From contig NW_020653200.1 in the NCBI RefSeq assembly GCF_003589595.1, positions 4,523,202 through 4,587,201 of the forward strand: DNA of 64,000 nucleotides, given 5' to 3'. The notes under the pieces were generated by a model. It saw nothing but the letters and a program-made list of their open reading frames with translations, had not been told where the DNA came from and did not search any database. Positions 10,966-23,270 of the stretch are shown here, piece by piece (the stretch's first letter is position 1; each line of letters opens with the position of its first letter). Origin of the DNA: Hyposmocoma kahamanoa. Lineage: Eukaryota; Arthropoda; Insecta; Lepidoptera; Cosmopterigidae. Position numbers and translations under genes: made by a program.

Positions 10966-11412
10966 TTTTAACCGACTTCAAAAAAGGAGGAGGTCCTCAA
11001 TTCGACTGTATGTTCTTTTTTTTGTATGTATGTTACGCAATAACGCCGGTATTTGTGAACCAATTTACATGATTCTCTTTGTTGGAAAGGGGGTACTTCC
11101 ATAGTGGTCCCATTTCATTTTGAAGAAAATCATCCACCTGTAAGTGGCTTCTCACGCATGAAGATTCATTTTTATAAATAGCGCCTAAACTTTAATTTAG
11201 GAGCAATTATTTTAATGGTTGATTTTGCTATTTTTCCAATTCAAGGCGTTTTTCTCTCGATACACTTTGGGTAGTGAGTACCGATTTTTATTATCTCCAG
11301 TGTCAAGTCCTGTATAGTGGCGATTTAGGGGATATTTCCAAAAAAATTGGCAAATAGACTTAATTCCTCGTACTTTTGAGGTCGGTTTTTTTAGTACTCT
11401 GTACTGAGATTA
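10966..11412 (+). mobile_element. Repeat R7 (ACCGACTTCAAAAAAGGAGG family), copy 1
   Basis: It starts taaccgacttcaaaaaagga and ends acttttgaggtcggtttttt then tagtactctgtactgagatt, so the ends form a short inverted repeat. Other copies: 29384-29860 (full), 26318-26608 (diverged) and 40215-40411 (minus, partial). It has no coding capacity. This sequence is a familiar high-copy lepidopteran repeat, but I cannot assign its class from sequence alone. Confidence 0.8.
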
Positions 11413-11533
11413 TTTATTTATTATTTTTTTGTAGTGGTGAGCCAAAATGTTTGTGAATCTATGGTTTAAGCTGGCCCAATGCAGGTGGGGGTTCATATTT
11501 TCCAAGTGTAGTGAACGTTCGATGTGCAGGTTT

Positions 11534-11650
11534 TGTTTTCCTACACCGTAAAGCTCAAGGTAATTTTCAAATTACATTTCGCACATAAATTCCGAGAAAC
11601 TTAGAGGTACGAGTCCGGATACAAAACCACGGCCTCACGGATTGGTCCCA
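11534..11650 (-). mobile_element. SINE-like family S4, copy 1
   Basis: It shares cacataaattccgagaaact, agaggta/tgcgggcccggatt and upstream ttcctacaccgtaaagctc with the better preserved copy at 14537-14681. The tRNA-like head is decayed here. The preceding 11430-11480 block (ggtgagccaaaatgtttgtg) has a relative at 25966-26010. Confidence 0.65.
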
Positions 11651-12104
11651 ACCTCAGTTTGTACTTTATGACGAATGTATTTTGAATAAATATTCTTATG
11701 ATTTTTGGTTTTTGATGTTTTGATTTCATTTGTCGTGCAAACTAATGAAGTCTATTATTGCGCTTGATACTGCTTCTTTTTCTTCTTAGTGTACCCCTTC
11801 TTTACGTAAGTTGGCGACCATAATGGCTATTATTATTTTTGAAGCTGCTGCACGAAAGAGGGAACATGTGCTAAGGTGGAACCAGTCTCTAAGGTTCTTC
11901 AACAACGAGGTTTTCCTTCTGCCTCGACTACGCTTCTCTTGTTTTGATACTGCTGAATAAAATGATAACTTTTCTGGTTTTTATAACCGTAGCATGAATA
12001 ATTTTCTATTATTTAGAGGCTTTTTTTGCTATTTTAATTACACTATTCGTTGACCTGGTCAGGTCAATGACACTAGTACATAAATTAGTTACAATGGTAC
12101 TTAC

Positions 12105-12250
12105 GAATTCAATCTGCTTCATATAAAGCAGGGGGTTATTGTTGGCCTGGATGAGTGGCTTGCCATTGTTGAACACGGCGCAAATCACCAGCCCGAGGGA
12201 GAACATGTCCGACAGAATGTTGCACTGCCCGTTAGTTTGGACCTCAGGAG
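12105..12250 (-). CDS. SCYL2: SCYL2 exon: APE motif and helix alphaF
   Basis: This exon is 146 nt, entered in phase 1 and left in phase 0. The acceptor is attattag|CTCCTGAG and the donor GAATTC|gtaagtacc. With the preceding split codon it gives LAPEVQTNG, the APE motif that ends the activation segment, then ILSDMFSLGLVICAVFNNGK and PLIQANNNPLLYMKQIEF. SDMFSLG and AVFNNGKP match the SDMYSLGTVMYAVFNKGKP block of SCYL2 closely. A longer minus-strand ORF runs into the intron down to 12009, but that tail has no homology and starts exactly at the GT donor. Confidence 0.92.
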
Positions 12251-12596
12251 CTAATAATAAACAATTAGGATTGGAACATTTTCACCAATGACTTTACATG
12301 TAACTAATTTAAAGCCGATGAACATCTGAGTATATCATAGGTATATACTAATCTATAGAGTATATAGTAAAGTTTTTGTATAGTATTTGCATAAAAATAA
12401 AAAATCAAATCATACGAAAAAATATTTTTCTGTTTTCTTTATTGGTTAGGTTAAAGTATTTAATATCTTTCTTTTGTTTGTTTTGTTTTCATTGTTAATT
12501 TTCGTTTAGTATCAGTTTTGGATGTGGTGCAAAGCAACGATATCTATATGTACTTTTGGTAAAAAAATTACCTTTATTACAAATTAAAAGTTTTTT

Positions 12597-12860
12597 ATCT
12601 AACATCAGCAAGTGGCTTTGACTTCAGAAAGGTGACCGGTGATTTTTCCTACCGTCCGATGCACTATCGTCATGGTCACACAGAAGTTTACGAACAAAAG
12701 TAGGTATCAAAACTGACATTTATAAATTTTCTGAGATTTCGTAACACTTTTTAAAATAACATGAGTTTTAGAGACAGAGCTACATTATTACTTTAGCAGT
12801 ATTGTATAAAGCTATCTCTATCTTCCCTTCCACTGTTTGCTTGACGTGTGGATGTAAAAA
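12597..12860. repeat. Diverged repeat shared with 58490-58925
   Basis: Both places contain gtaacactttttaaaataac, a block like gtattgtataaagctat, and ttccactgtttgct in the same order, with different spacing. The family is unknown. Confidence 0.4.
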
Positions 12861-12904
12861 TCAACATTCATTCATTTATATAATATACCTATTTCGTTAC
12901 AGCC

Positions 12905-13850
12905 AGCAATATTTGAAATATTAGAAAAACTTATAAATAATAGACTTGTCTATTTGGCGAAACAATCCTTATTATCTAAAACACATTTCGGTTTTAGATC
13001 TAAATTATTGACATCTGACACTGGGCATCACTGGGCTTTTGATACAGTTTACATACCCATCTTATTGTAGAAGCTTGAATCCCTAGGTATAAAGGGCATC
13101 ATAGAGGCATACAGCTAAAATTACTCAGAGACTAATTGGAGAACTGCTCCCAATGTGTTAAAATATGTAACTTTTTCAGTTCTGATCTGAAGACTACTTC
13201 ATTTGGAGTTCCCCAAGGAAATATTTTAGGTCTCACTCTGTTTCTGATGTACATTAATGACCTTTGTATGGAATTAGATGTTGGGAAGATCATAAACTAT
13301 GCTGATGATACTGTTCTGCTTTTTTCTGCTAACTCTGATAAGAAATTAGAGTATGCTCAATGAGGACTCAATGTTGTAAATAACTGGCTCCAGCTACATT
13401 TAACGGATAATACTAGTAGTTCATGCAGTTCTATATGCGAAAATCAAAGTCTGCTAGAAGTAACACAAAACTAAAATAATGTTCACCATTAAGTGTTAAG
13501 ACATTGTTATTACGAACAAGATAAACTATTAGGTGTTATAATTGATGATAACCTCACTATTAGGCGCCATCGAAGCACTAAGCGACCGAATCCGTGTTAA
13601 TGTTTGTGTTTGAAAAACTACACACTTTTGCTGATTTTAAAATAATCAGGCAAGTATATTATGCCTTATGTCAATCAATTATTACTTACTGCATTACATC
13701 ATGGGGTGGTATTGCTAAAACTTCATTACTAATCATTGAGAGAGCCCTGCGAGCCGTTCTAAAGATTTCTTCCTACCACCTTTTTTTACCCTATTGTCCT
13801 TCTGTGTAGGGTAGGGTATAGGGTCGTGTAGGGTACTAACTGTAAAGCAA
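12905..13850 (+). mobile_element. Jockey-like reverse transcriptase remnant
   Basis: In successive frames it reads PAIFEILEKLINNRLVYLA, SLLSKTHFGFRSK, then DLKTTSFGVPQGNILG, LFLMYINDLCMEL and NYADDTVLLFSANS, the catalytic YADD being at 13298-13309. The thumb follows as KIIRQVYYALCQSIITYCIT and SWGGIAKTSLLIIERALRAV to about 13809. The endonuclease half is missing. Several frameshifts make it inactive. It differs in sequence from the remnants at 2010 and 17905. Confidence 0.85.
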
Positions 13851-14362
13851 TTATTATTAACCCCACAGTCCTCAAATAGCACGTTGTACTCTCATTTAGC
13901 ACTGAAAACACTAACAAAAGATGGAAATATATTGTCTGCCTCAAAGTTATATCATCAAAACATGTTTAAACATGTGTGTTTAATTGTGTTTAATTCCAAA
14001 ATTTTTTCTGTTTCTTGGACCATTTTTGTACAATAAATTAACGTCAAATTGGCTTTACTTTCATGTAACAAAAATTATTTATGGTAACAAAAATTACATA
14101 ATAAGGAAATTTTCCAAGAAGTCGTTCAAAATATGTCCTACGATGATACAGAGAATTTATTAGTTATCCCAAAATATAAATGTTGTCTAATTTAAGCGTA
14201 TAGGTATATGATATGCATTTTATTGTTTAATTAATCTTTTGTTTATAATTTAATATCCACGTGTATAATTAGTACTTTTTACCTGAAATACAGGATTCTC
14301 TTAGTTCAGGTAAATGTCTTATATTTTACATTGGTTCGCATAATTAGTCTTTAGTTATTCCT

Positions 14363-14483
14363 TTGTACAATCAAGAGCACATCAAGCTTGATACTTTGTA
14401 CTTTCATCGTTCTTATCATAAGCGGCATAGAGTTCAATTTAAGTCATAAGTATCAGGCTTGACGTGTTCTTGACCCTGTACAA
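14363..14483. mobile_element. Foldback element with about 33-bp terminal inverted repeats (121 bp)
   Basis: The left end ttgtacaatcaagagcacat continues caagcttgatact. The right end is agtatcaggcttgacgtgtt continuing cttgaccctgtacaa. The right end reversed matches the left at most positions. There is no ORF and no second copy was found. Confidence 0.65.
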
Positions 14484-14536
14484 CAACTTATTCAATAAAC
14501 AATTTTATTTTATTTATTATTCAGGTTCTATCACGA

Positions 14537-14681
14537 TGTTGTCCTTCACCGAAAATCTCAAAGTAAATTTCAAATTAAATTTCGCATATAAATTCCGAGA
14601 AACTCAGAGGTGCGGGCCCGGATTCGAACCCACGACTCTCTGCTCGAGAGGCTGTAGGTCAAACCATTAGGTTACCGCGGG
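14537..14681 (-). mobile_element. tRNA-derived SINE family S4, copy 2
   Basis: On the minus strand it opens ccgcggtaacctaatggttt (A-box region), followed by a B box gtgggttcgaatccgggccc at about 14617-14636, then ctctgagtttctcggaattt and ttcggtgaaggacaac. Its relative is 11534-11650. Confidence 0.75.
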
Positions 14682-14689
14682 TTTTAAGG

Positions 14690-15340
14690 GTTAATGCTCG
14701 TGTTTCGGTGTGTTTGAGTTGTTGTAATTCTTTTCATCCATATATATACACTTATAGAAGAAACTGTATGCTTACTTTTTAATATATGTTTACAAATGGA
14801 ATAATCATGCTGTATGTACGTAGGACAGCACAACAAGCTACACATTGACGGCTTATGTTCCGTTGTTCTGAAGGCGTTGTAAGTATTTTGCCACATTTAC
14901 TAATATTATGCGCCCCGAATTTTGTGAAAAAAATTTGAAACAAAAAAAAAATCCGAAAAAAAAAGAAAAACATATATTGTGAAAAAATAAGAAGAAAAAA
15001 ACAAAATAAGAACAGAACAAGCCCAAAACAAAGTAGGTGTAGTGTTCATTGGAGGTATCGATATCGATGTTAGGTTTAAATACTCGTACATACATCTACA
15101 ACTTAAGATTAAATCTATAAATTGTAATATCCATTGGAGTACCATTGAATGTTAACTATTTTGTGCATCTAATAAATAAATCGTGTTGCCAATATATTAA
15201 AATAAGCTACTTGTATCACGAAACCAAAATCTTGAAGAACATACTTTCTATGTCTGAATATTGAGATTAAACATTTCGCACTATTATACATGCGATGACT
15301 CTAGAATTAATTGCGTACTATAGGTGTCATTGTTACTGGA
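14690..15340. other. AT-rich interval, nothing recognised
   Basis: It contains purine-rich low-complexity sequence at 14935-15035, which produces spurious Phe/Lys-rich ORFs on both strands. No gene is seen. Confidence 0.45.
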
Positions 15341-15354
15341 CGATGCGTCTCGTC

Positions 15355-15387
15355 GGCGCCCAGTTGAGCAATTACTCAATGGGCGCC
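15355..15387. repeat. GC-rich hairpin
   Basis: The arms ggcgcccagttgag and ctcaatgggcgcc pair with one bulged base around a short AT loop. Confidence 0.55.
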
Positions 15388-15871
15388 AGCGGAGTTCTAA
15401 GCAAACGAGTAGTTAGTAGTAAAGCAGAGTGAGGCTTTTGTTGGAAATGCCTAATTTACAACGTGCCTACTAAGTCTTAAAACACCTAATACGTTAAAGG
15501 GGTAATGCGTAAAAGGTAAATTTGTGAAACAACTTACTCAAAAGAGGAGAATTTTACGATTTACTTCCCTGTCGTCTTTTACTAAGTCCTTTGTCTAATC
15601 AACTGTATAATGATTTAGGCTTTCCAGGTTTGGCAGTCATTTCGCGAGTTAAACATTTCCTGACTAAAATGGATTGGACTTAACCCGATAGTTGCTCGAC
15701 AGTAATTTTGTTGTGTCATTATTTTTTAACTAAACTCACTGCAAGCGGAAGTTTTATTACGTGTTATTCTATAAGCACAGAACAGTTCATGGTGTTAAAA
15801 TATAAAGCTAACGTAGTTTGTTGCTTATAAGCAAAAAGAAAATCTTAGTTTATTTACGGTTAAGTACTTAC

Positions 15872-15967
15872 CCAAATAATCAAGGTTTGGTTGGCAAATT
15901 TTGGCCACCTTTATGGACCACGGTGGCACCGTCATCATCTCAGTTGGATCGGTTCCGATGATATTTT
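15872..15967 (-). CDS. SCYL2: SCYL2 exon: activation-segment region
   Basis: This exon is 96 nt, phase 1 in and phase 1 out. The acceptor is tttgtacag|AAAATA and the donor TATTTGG|gtaagta. It encodes ENIIGTDPTEMMTVPPW followed by the region ending QPNLDYL. The last part matches LPNPEYLAPE of SCYL2, and the split glycine/alanine codon is completed by the next exon to give YLAPE. The exon is too short to stand out as an ORF. It is recognised by phase-matched splice sites and homology. Confidence 0.87.
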
Positions 15968-16379
15968 CTGTACAAAAAGAAATAGTTCAGATTACATTTA
16001 TACATATTTAAGTATAGAATGCAAGCTACTTTTAATCTGCGTGATTCGGAATCACCCTTAATGTGAATGTTGCCTAGCCTATTTATGTCCCTAGCTGGAG
16101 ATTACTTAAGTACATATTACGCGATGTTCGTTAACTTACGACCCTGAACTGCTAAATATAGATTTACTTGTTCCATCGATTAAGATATCCAGGATCTATT
16201 TAACAGTGGCTTGTAACATGGAAGAAGCGTTGGAATATAAGTGTAATTATGAAGAAGATGTACGTGATATTCGTATATTTACTATTAGTTAATATTGTGG
16301 TTCTACGAGTTCTTAGACACGATGAATTGTTGGAAATTACGTTATATTCTAAATATACTTATTTATATCGAATGCTAAG

Positions 16380-16662
16380 AAGGTTCTCAGAAATATATTA
16401 GGACTAGTCCAGAGAGAGGATGTGTCGCCAAGCTAAGCGAAATAAAAGTGAACAAATTTCCCTGGTTTGGCCATCAAAAGAATGGTTGAGGATCGGAACA
16501 AGAAGTGTGTCGGTCGCCCCAAGTAACAAGTAATTTGGAAGCGGCTCTTCGCGATCTTCAAGCCACCGATTGGGGGGAGATTGCACAGAATGCCGTAATC
16601 TCGTTTCAGAGGCTAAAAACACATTTTGTAAGCAACTTATTTTTATAAAAAAACTCGTAGGC
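16380..16662 (+). mobile_element. Non-LTR retrotransposon C-terminal scrap
   Basis: Across frames it reads VLRNILGLVQREDVSP, WFGHQKNG or AIKRMVEDRNKKC, VGRPK and ALRDLQATDWGEIAQNAV. This is the pattern 'GHIxRMxxxR...GRPxxxW...DL...DW...A' found after the RT domain in several non-LTR clades. It is truncated at both ends and frameshifted. Confidence 0.55.
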
Positions 16663-16664
16663 AT

Positions 16665-17655
16665 TTCATGCTGTTGTAGATATTTTACGAGTTAATATAA
16701 AATCATGGTTTCGCATTTAATTTTGACGCTATAAGATTATTCAGTAAAAATTGCATTTGTTTTTAACTAGCAGGTATAATGTGTGTTGTAACTTTCACCA
16801 TAAAGAACTATTAAGAACAGTCCAATTCGTTGTTAACCCCTAAAAAGAAAGAGGTTTATTTATATTATTACTATTACATTTCATAGTTATGTATTGTTTT
16901 TGGTTAGTCAAAATTATTAATCATTATTTTTAAATACATTGCGCGGCTTTTGTACCTGCTGTTTTAGCTTTATTTATTCTTAAAAAATTCTTCGAGAGTT
17001 ACTTGAGTATTCTAATAATAATAACAATAATAAAACAATAAACATCCTTTACCTATCACGTTACCCATTCCGACGATGGGTTGTAGTTTCATTCTAATCG
17101 TTTGATCTGTAGTCAAGCGTGTCGGTGGAAATACAAAATTAATTATACGAACGTAACCTTTGAAATAATATAAAGGGTATATAGACTGCTTCGTTAAATT
17201 CGCCTGTAATGTAGTAAATGAATACCACATTCAAATCTTTATCATTAACTCATTGACTAACCACTTTGTTTTTGTTAAAACTTTCACTTGTTTTACAAAC
17301 TATTGCTGTTATAGTCCTAAAAATTTGATTTTGTATTTTGGGCTAAACATTGTTCGGTAATTTTATAATTTTTTTGTACGTCCACTGCATTATCTTTACG
17401 ATCCAACGATATCTATTTTTGGTTGTTCTTAAAAGTAGATAGACAATATTTCACCGCGTGTGAGGCATGGCTCTTAATATCGGTTTTGATACCGAAATTG
17501 CGCGTTGTTTACGTCCATTCCCAGAACATGGAAATGATTTAAATCCCGGCAATGAATCAATATATTGAAATTACTTCTTCACGGGAAAAATATTTCTCTT
17601 TTGATGTACTCCAAAGTCATAAGTTAAAATGTTTTCGTTTTGCTTAACCGGACTG
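16665..17655. other. Interval without a recognised feature
   Basis: AT-rich. No exon of SCYL2, no repeat shared with the rest of the window and no ORF with family resemblance was seen. Confidence 0.4.
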
Positions 17656-17659
17656 ACTT

Positions 17660-17868
17660 AGGGTGACCTCAAATTAGAAGTTTGTAAGAACGCTGCAGTG
17701 GCGCGACAGCCGCGCCACTACTAATTTTCATACACTACTTTGTCTGCAAAAGTGGTGCGCGAGTTACGCGATTGTGGCGCTGAAGCTGCGCTTCTAAATA
17801 TTGTATGAAATTAGTAGACAGACGCGCTACTGCAATGCTTCTACAAGCTTTTAATTTGAAGGCGCGTT
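17660..17868. mobile_element. Foldback element with about 40-bp terminal inverted repeats
   Basis: The left end cctcaaattagaagtttgta, continuing through aacgctgcagtggcgcg, is mirrored by the right end cgcgctactgcaatgcttct continuing acaagcttttaatttgaagg. Inner segments (ctaattttcatac and gtatgaaattag) also pair, so most of the element can fold on itself. It lies directly before the jockey-like element at 17905. Confidence 0.7.
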
Positions 17869-17904
17869 AGTTGCGAGCAAAAAGTTTTTGTTGATTCCCG
17901 ACGG

Positions 17905-20850
17905 ATGACCTGCGAAATAAAATGCCTTCTACTTGCCGTGATCTTACGATTATTGGACGAAATATAACGAGTGTCGCACGTAACCTAAACAACTTTTGTA
18001 CTCTACATATAAGATCAAAAATTAGTTTTGACTTTATTGTTCTGACAGAGTGTCGGCTTCGCTCCACAACGTATGTTCCAGAATTGGACAATTATACCTA
18101 CGTATCTACCACAAATAATTCCACACAAAATTAAGTTATATACTACAAAAAAGGATATAAATTTATTAACCGAAGAACCTTCGCTACGTGATGCGAACTG
18201 TCTTCTCTTCAAGTTAAATAGTTGGCTATTAATTATTAATAACTGTAATATATTGATATTACAGTTATTTATCGACCCCTCCGTACAATGTATTAAGATT
18301 TTGTTGATTCTTTTGTCAAAATACTACATCCTTAAATGGATTTAAATATATTATTTTGATAGGTGATATAAATATCGATATTGCACCTAATTCTGATGAT
18401 AAACTATTATTCGAGTTATTATGAGATATGTTGGCGAGCCATTGTTTCTTCCTGGTCATAATATCCCTCGACACGGACGCACTTGTTTGACTCACATCAT
18501 GATTAAAACAAAGTTGAGGGCAAATTGCTACATAGTGGAGTCTTCGTTTACTGATTATGAGTGCACAGTGCATATTTAAATCTACAAACACCCCAATTAT
18601 TCAACACTTCCGACGAAATTCATAAACAGTTCATAAACTACTTAAATGTAGACATTACAATGAATAATTTAGATCTTAACCACATAATATTACTGATCCA
18701 CATTTAGCGATAGAATTTCTAATTGTTTCCCTACTAGCTCTACAAGGAAACACTGGGTTGAGTAAAGTACCTAAATGGAAACGAGTAAAAAAACGATTGA
18801 TCACGGTGGGCTTGTTGCGCTGCATGCGTAATTGAGATAACACCCACAATAAACTTAAAAAGGATCCAGAAAATGAAGTGTTAAAATTAACGTACAGAAG
18901 ATATCGCAATTTTTGTAATAACTTAAAAAGGCAAAACGAGCTTATGAGAAACAAAACATTTGGAACGCAGGTAGTAACACAAAGAAACTGTGGGAAGTTA
19001 TTAAACATATTTCCTGCATGAATAAGAGAGTGGATCATTCTGTTAACCTTATTGATGACGGTGACGATTCGGGTGGACGTGTGAATGATGTAAATTTCTT
19101 CTTATCTTAATCTTGCGGTGCAGATAGGTAAGACGGAAAGTAATGAGTTAGTTTCATTAACCTCTTCAACTATCAATTCAAAATCATTAGTACTTCTCCC
19201 CACGCACCACAATGAAATTTAGTAGTCTCATTATGGGATTAAGAAATGACTGTGCTATCGGTGATGACCAGTTGTCGGGTAGTTTCCTAAAAAGATATGG
19301 AGACCTACTATGGAGAGACTAGTGGGATCACTATCCCAGAATTTACGTCTGAAATTTGCCTATTGAGTCTGGTATTTTTCCTACTTTGTCTAAATCATCA
19401 ATTATAAAACCTATACAGAAGAGTGGTGATAAAGGCTGTGTCGGCAACTATCGGCCAATTTCTACCTTACTAACTTTATACAAGATTTTGGAAAAAATGT
19501 TGAACAAACGCTTAGTTAACTCCTTGAGTCAAATATTTTTGGAACGCAGTAATGCTAACTTATTACTTGGCGGCATTATTACTGCTTGGCGGCAGAAATA
19601 GGTAAGGGGGCAGTACTTCCTTTGACGAACTGTTTCATAAGGAACTCTACTGCTACTACTAAATAGCCTAATGTAAGCTGTCCAATACGGTTTCCGGGCT
19701 GGTGTTTCTACTGGAGACGCAGTCTACGAGCTCACACATGACATTCTTAGTAGTCTTGACGAAGGGAGGAAATGTTTAGCGGTCTTCCTCGACCTTGCTA
19801 AGACTTTCGTTTGCTCTTTCCTCTCCTTCTGCATAAACTGGAGTCTCTTGGCGCAAGGGGACTACCTTTACAACTGTCATAAGTTATCTTACCAATAGAA
19901 CCCACAGAGTAAAGATTGAGGAACTTATTAGCGATAGACTGGAGTCTTATGGAGTGCCGCAGGGTAGCATCATTAGCCCTACTTTGTTCTTAATTTACAT
20001 CAACGAACGTATAGTTCGTTGACGTGTTTGTTGAGAACCATCTTCAACATAGTAAAATCGTGACTTTCGCATATGATACAGCTTTCTTCTTCTCTGGTGT
20101 TAATTGGAATGATATCTTTTCTAATGCCCAGAAAGACTTTGACCCTAGTCCACAAATGGGTCCATGGAAATGTCCTTACCATAAACGTGGCTGAAACAAA
20201 ATTTGAAATTTTTGGACGCTCCATTGTAGCCCATTCATGTTCTAACCGCGGCTCCAGGTGCGACTGTCCTCCTCTTGGGAGAACTTCCACTGTTAAATGT
20301 TAAAATCTTGGCATCCTAGTTAACGAAACACTAAGCTTCAAAGAATTCATGAATATACTGTCTTCTAGGTTACGGAAAATCATATTTATTTTTAAAAATG
20401 TACGTCGGGTTGCAGACCATAAAAGCATTAAATCAGTGTTTCGTGTTTTGGGTCAATAATTATTAAACTCATGGGGCGGAAGTCACATCTAATAGAGGTT
20501 GAGAGAGCTCAAAGAGCAATCTTCAAGCTGGTCTTCTCTTTAGATCCTCTACAACAGATCTGTATTAAACCTGGGATTTACTGTCAGTGCACCAATTATT
20601 TATTCTCGCCACCGTAGTTAAAAACATTCTGAGCTTACATCACATAATCCAGCTAACCTAGTTGGTAAACGGAGAAAAGGTGCCGGCTGTGCCTTGCCGC
20701 CTAAGTCTTGACCAGAAGTTTATTTGCTATCTTGGCAGTTGACTATATAATAAAATCAGTAGCATCATAACAAATGCAAAGGAATGAAGGTAAAGTGGCT
20801 TAAGTCTTTGGACTATGACAAGACTGAAAATCTTTTTGAATACCATATTA
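17905..20850 (+). mobile_element. Jockey-like non-LTR element, ORF2 nearly complete but heavily mutated
   Basis: Endonuclease domain: NITSVARNLNNFCTLHIR then FDFIVLTECRL (about 17950-18060), LRDANCLLF, ILIGDINIDI (about 18350), and a C-terminal endonuclease stretch with GRTCLTHI and SSFTDYEC (about 18475-18570). Linker: KLTYRRYRNFCNNL (about 18890). RT: SSIIKPIQKSGDKGCVGNYR, PISTLLTLYKILEKMLNKRL (19393-19515), GVSTGDAVYELTHDILSS, YGVPQGSIISPTLFLIYINE (from 19948). The YADD site has decayed to AYDT (about 20069). Thumb and C-terminus: ERAQRAIFKLVFSL and MKVKWLKSLDYDKTENLF (about 20790-20840). The gap 19550-19670 holds a scrap of repeat R5. Many frameshifts and stops show it is dead. Confidence 0.85.
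18229..18260. repeat. 14-bp perfect hairpin inside the jockey-like element
   Basis: The arms aataactgtaatat and atattacagttatt flank attg. It sits inside the decayed endonuclease region and may mark a small secondary insertion. Confidence 0.55.
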
Positions 20851-20959
20851 TAATTAAAGTCTTGCACAAACACACATCCTCCCAAATGTAAATACAACGC
20901 GCAGAGGCACACATTCGCAACTTCTCTTTTACCTAACAACACAAACAAATTTATTTAAT

Positions 20960-23265
20960 TTTGCTATTTTTCAAGAAATTATTTATATATTTCTCATCTC
21001 TTAAAAAGTGTAGTAATTTAATTTCGCAAATTATAAAACGAGTGTTTGATCGGAATCAGATAATAAGTAATTTAATCCTTTTTTTGCTGATTGATTTACT
21101 GTACCTACCTAATTTATGTAAAATTGAGTTAACCAAATTGTAATAACTTCGCGGGATGGGGACCTGACTCGTATACAAGTACGCAGAAGCTGTACAATAA
21201 CAACCTGTAGTAAAAGTTTTTGTTTAACATAGTTTTGCCCTCGTGAATGGTAAATTTTGAATATCAACCGGAATTTTATTATGGAAGCGTATATATTGTC
21301 CCTTAGGAATATGAATTTGTGATTTTGTGAAGATGACTGTCCAGAACAAGAAGGTTAATTTTATTTCTTGTATTAATGTTACGTCTGTTACTATTTTTCA
21401 TTAAAAAATACTATTTATCTTAATATAAATTACATTTTCATTAATGTGCATTTTCGTAATCACCATCATAAGTCACCCCACTGGATACGCGTCTCCTCTA
21501 AGGAGAAGGTTTCTTTAAAATTTGTCAAAAAAGTCTTTATTTAAAATTTGTGTAACGTCATAACGATTAAGACTCATGGAGCTACGCGCATTATTATTTA
21601 ATGCTTAATTTACTTTATATAGCATAATGCAATATCTTCTTCTGTGATTTTTTTAAAATAGGAAATAAAAAATGACTACTTACTACTAATACTTTTCGTA
21701 TTTAAAATATACTTATTTTTGATTTGAATTTTACTACAGATTTTGTATGTCAATACTGCTATTAACTATTTTTAACAAAATTCAATAAAACTTTTCAGAA
21801 TTTTCTTCAAAATTCATTACTAGTTTTCACACGGGTAAAACCCGTTACAAAAGTAATTATATACGTTTCACAGTAAATATGAAAATAAACACGTATATAT
21901 TTGACATTTACTTCTTTAACATTCGCCCATTCCGAGGGTATAAGAGGATTTTACGTATGCACACCGATTTAAATTGCATAAATTAAAATGTGCGAACTCG
22001 ACTCGCTACAGACGTCATTTCGACTGTCTACTTTTTTAAATGTAGCTCGGATTTTTTAAAATATTTTTGGGGAATTTGAATATTCACTTTTGGCATTTTA
22101 TAAATTCTATGATTTAGACAGCATAAATAATATACTACCTGTTGTGACTGGTAGAGTTGACTGTCCGATCATGCTACAATGTAGGAGACTTTTTTTTAGT
22201 TAAATACTTTCTTTATTTTGTTTTTCATGTATTGCTTTATTTTCATTCATTTCATTTTCATCAATCAATGGAACTCTGCATGTTTAATATAACTCTGTAT
22301 TATATTATGGACTTCACTTTTCGGTAATAACTTATCGGAAAACATATCTACATCTTGTTTTTTCTAACCGTCTGGTATCTTACTTTTTATTTTAGGGTGT
22401 GTGTAGATACTTTTGGATCATAATCGTGTGTTATATAATTAAAAGAGAAAAAGGAACGTAACCTTCCATTTATTAGAAGTAGGCTTCAATATATTACATT
22501 AAACGTTATAATCCTCACCGAATGTATTATGATCTTTCGTCCGTATTATCCCACGCATAAGGATTTAATGAATTACGTGCTTTGAATGTTCTAGCAAAAT
22601 GCTATAGATATTTAATGTTAACTGTTGCTAGCGTTTATTGTTAAATGTTGAATATTTACGGAAATAGGATTTGATTAATTTAGCTGCTAAACTACCTCTG
22701 AAGGTCGCTCTCTCACACTTCGCATCTCTCGTAGAGAGAGAGAGAGAAGGTTATAGGTAGAAATTGCAATTATAATAGGAGAATGTATTCGCTAGGTACG
22801 TACTGGGTAATGTGACTGTACGCTCTGGTTACTCAATAGTCTTTAAAACCAGTGTTTTTGTCTGTTAAATCAACAACAGATCACAATATTGATGGCTACA
22901 TTTAATCGGTATGCGTTACGAAAAATTTTATACCAAATATTTCATTTCCTGAATTTTTTGTCGATTAATTTTCACTCTTTCTGATTGAGTTTATTGGTTC
23001 AGCGCAATACTTCATTTATATTAAAATAAATGAGGCAAATAAATTGAATGTCCAAGAATGAATTTTGATTTCAGTTTGTGCATTTAATGTTGCTTTCATA
23101 TCAATCAGCTTTATACGTAATTTTCCAATTCATTATAAATCTATTGATACTGTATTATTTTATGTTCTTCTCTAATGAGTGGGCCGAATATTAATTTGAA
23201 ATTTGCTTAAAATTTTAGTATGGTGAAACAAGGAAGTTTAATTGTTAAAATAAGTTAGTTAAGTA
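20960..23265. other. AT-rich interval without a recognised gene
   Basis: A short string near 21460-21510 (accatcataagtcacccca, then gcgtctcctctaaggag) resembles non-LTR 3' ends. A GA-repeat (about 22733-22748) is present. No exon or transposon protein motif was seen. Confidence 0.4.
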
Positions 23266-23270
23266 GTTTT

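Noticed and set aside
12009..12104. Minus-strand ORF continuing past the SCYL2 exon
   Set aside because: The added residues have no homology and begin exactly at a consensus GT donor in the phase needed by the next exon.
14853..15145. Overlapping minus-strand Phe-rich ORFs that look like membrane proteins
   Set aside because: They are the complement of an A/G-rich low-complexity run and have no conserved motif.
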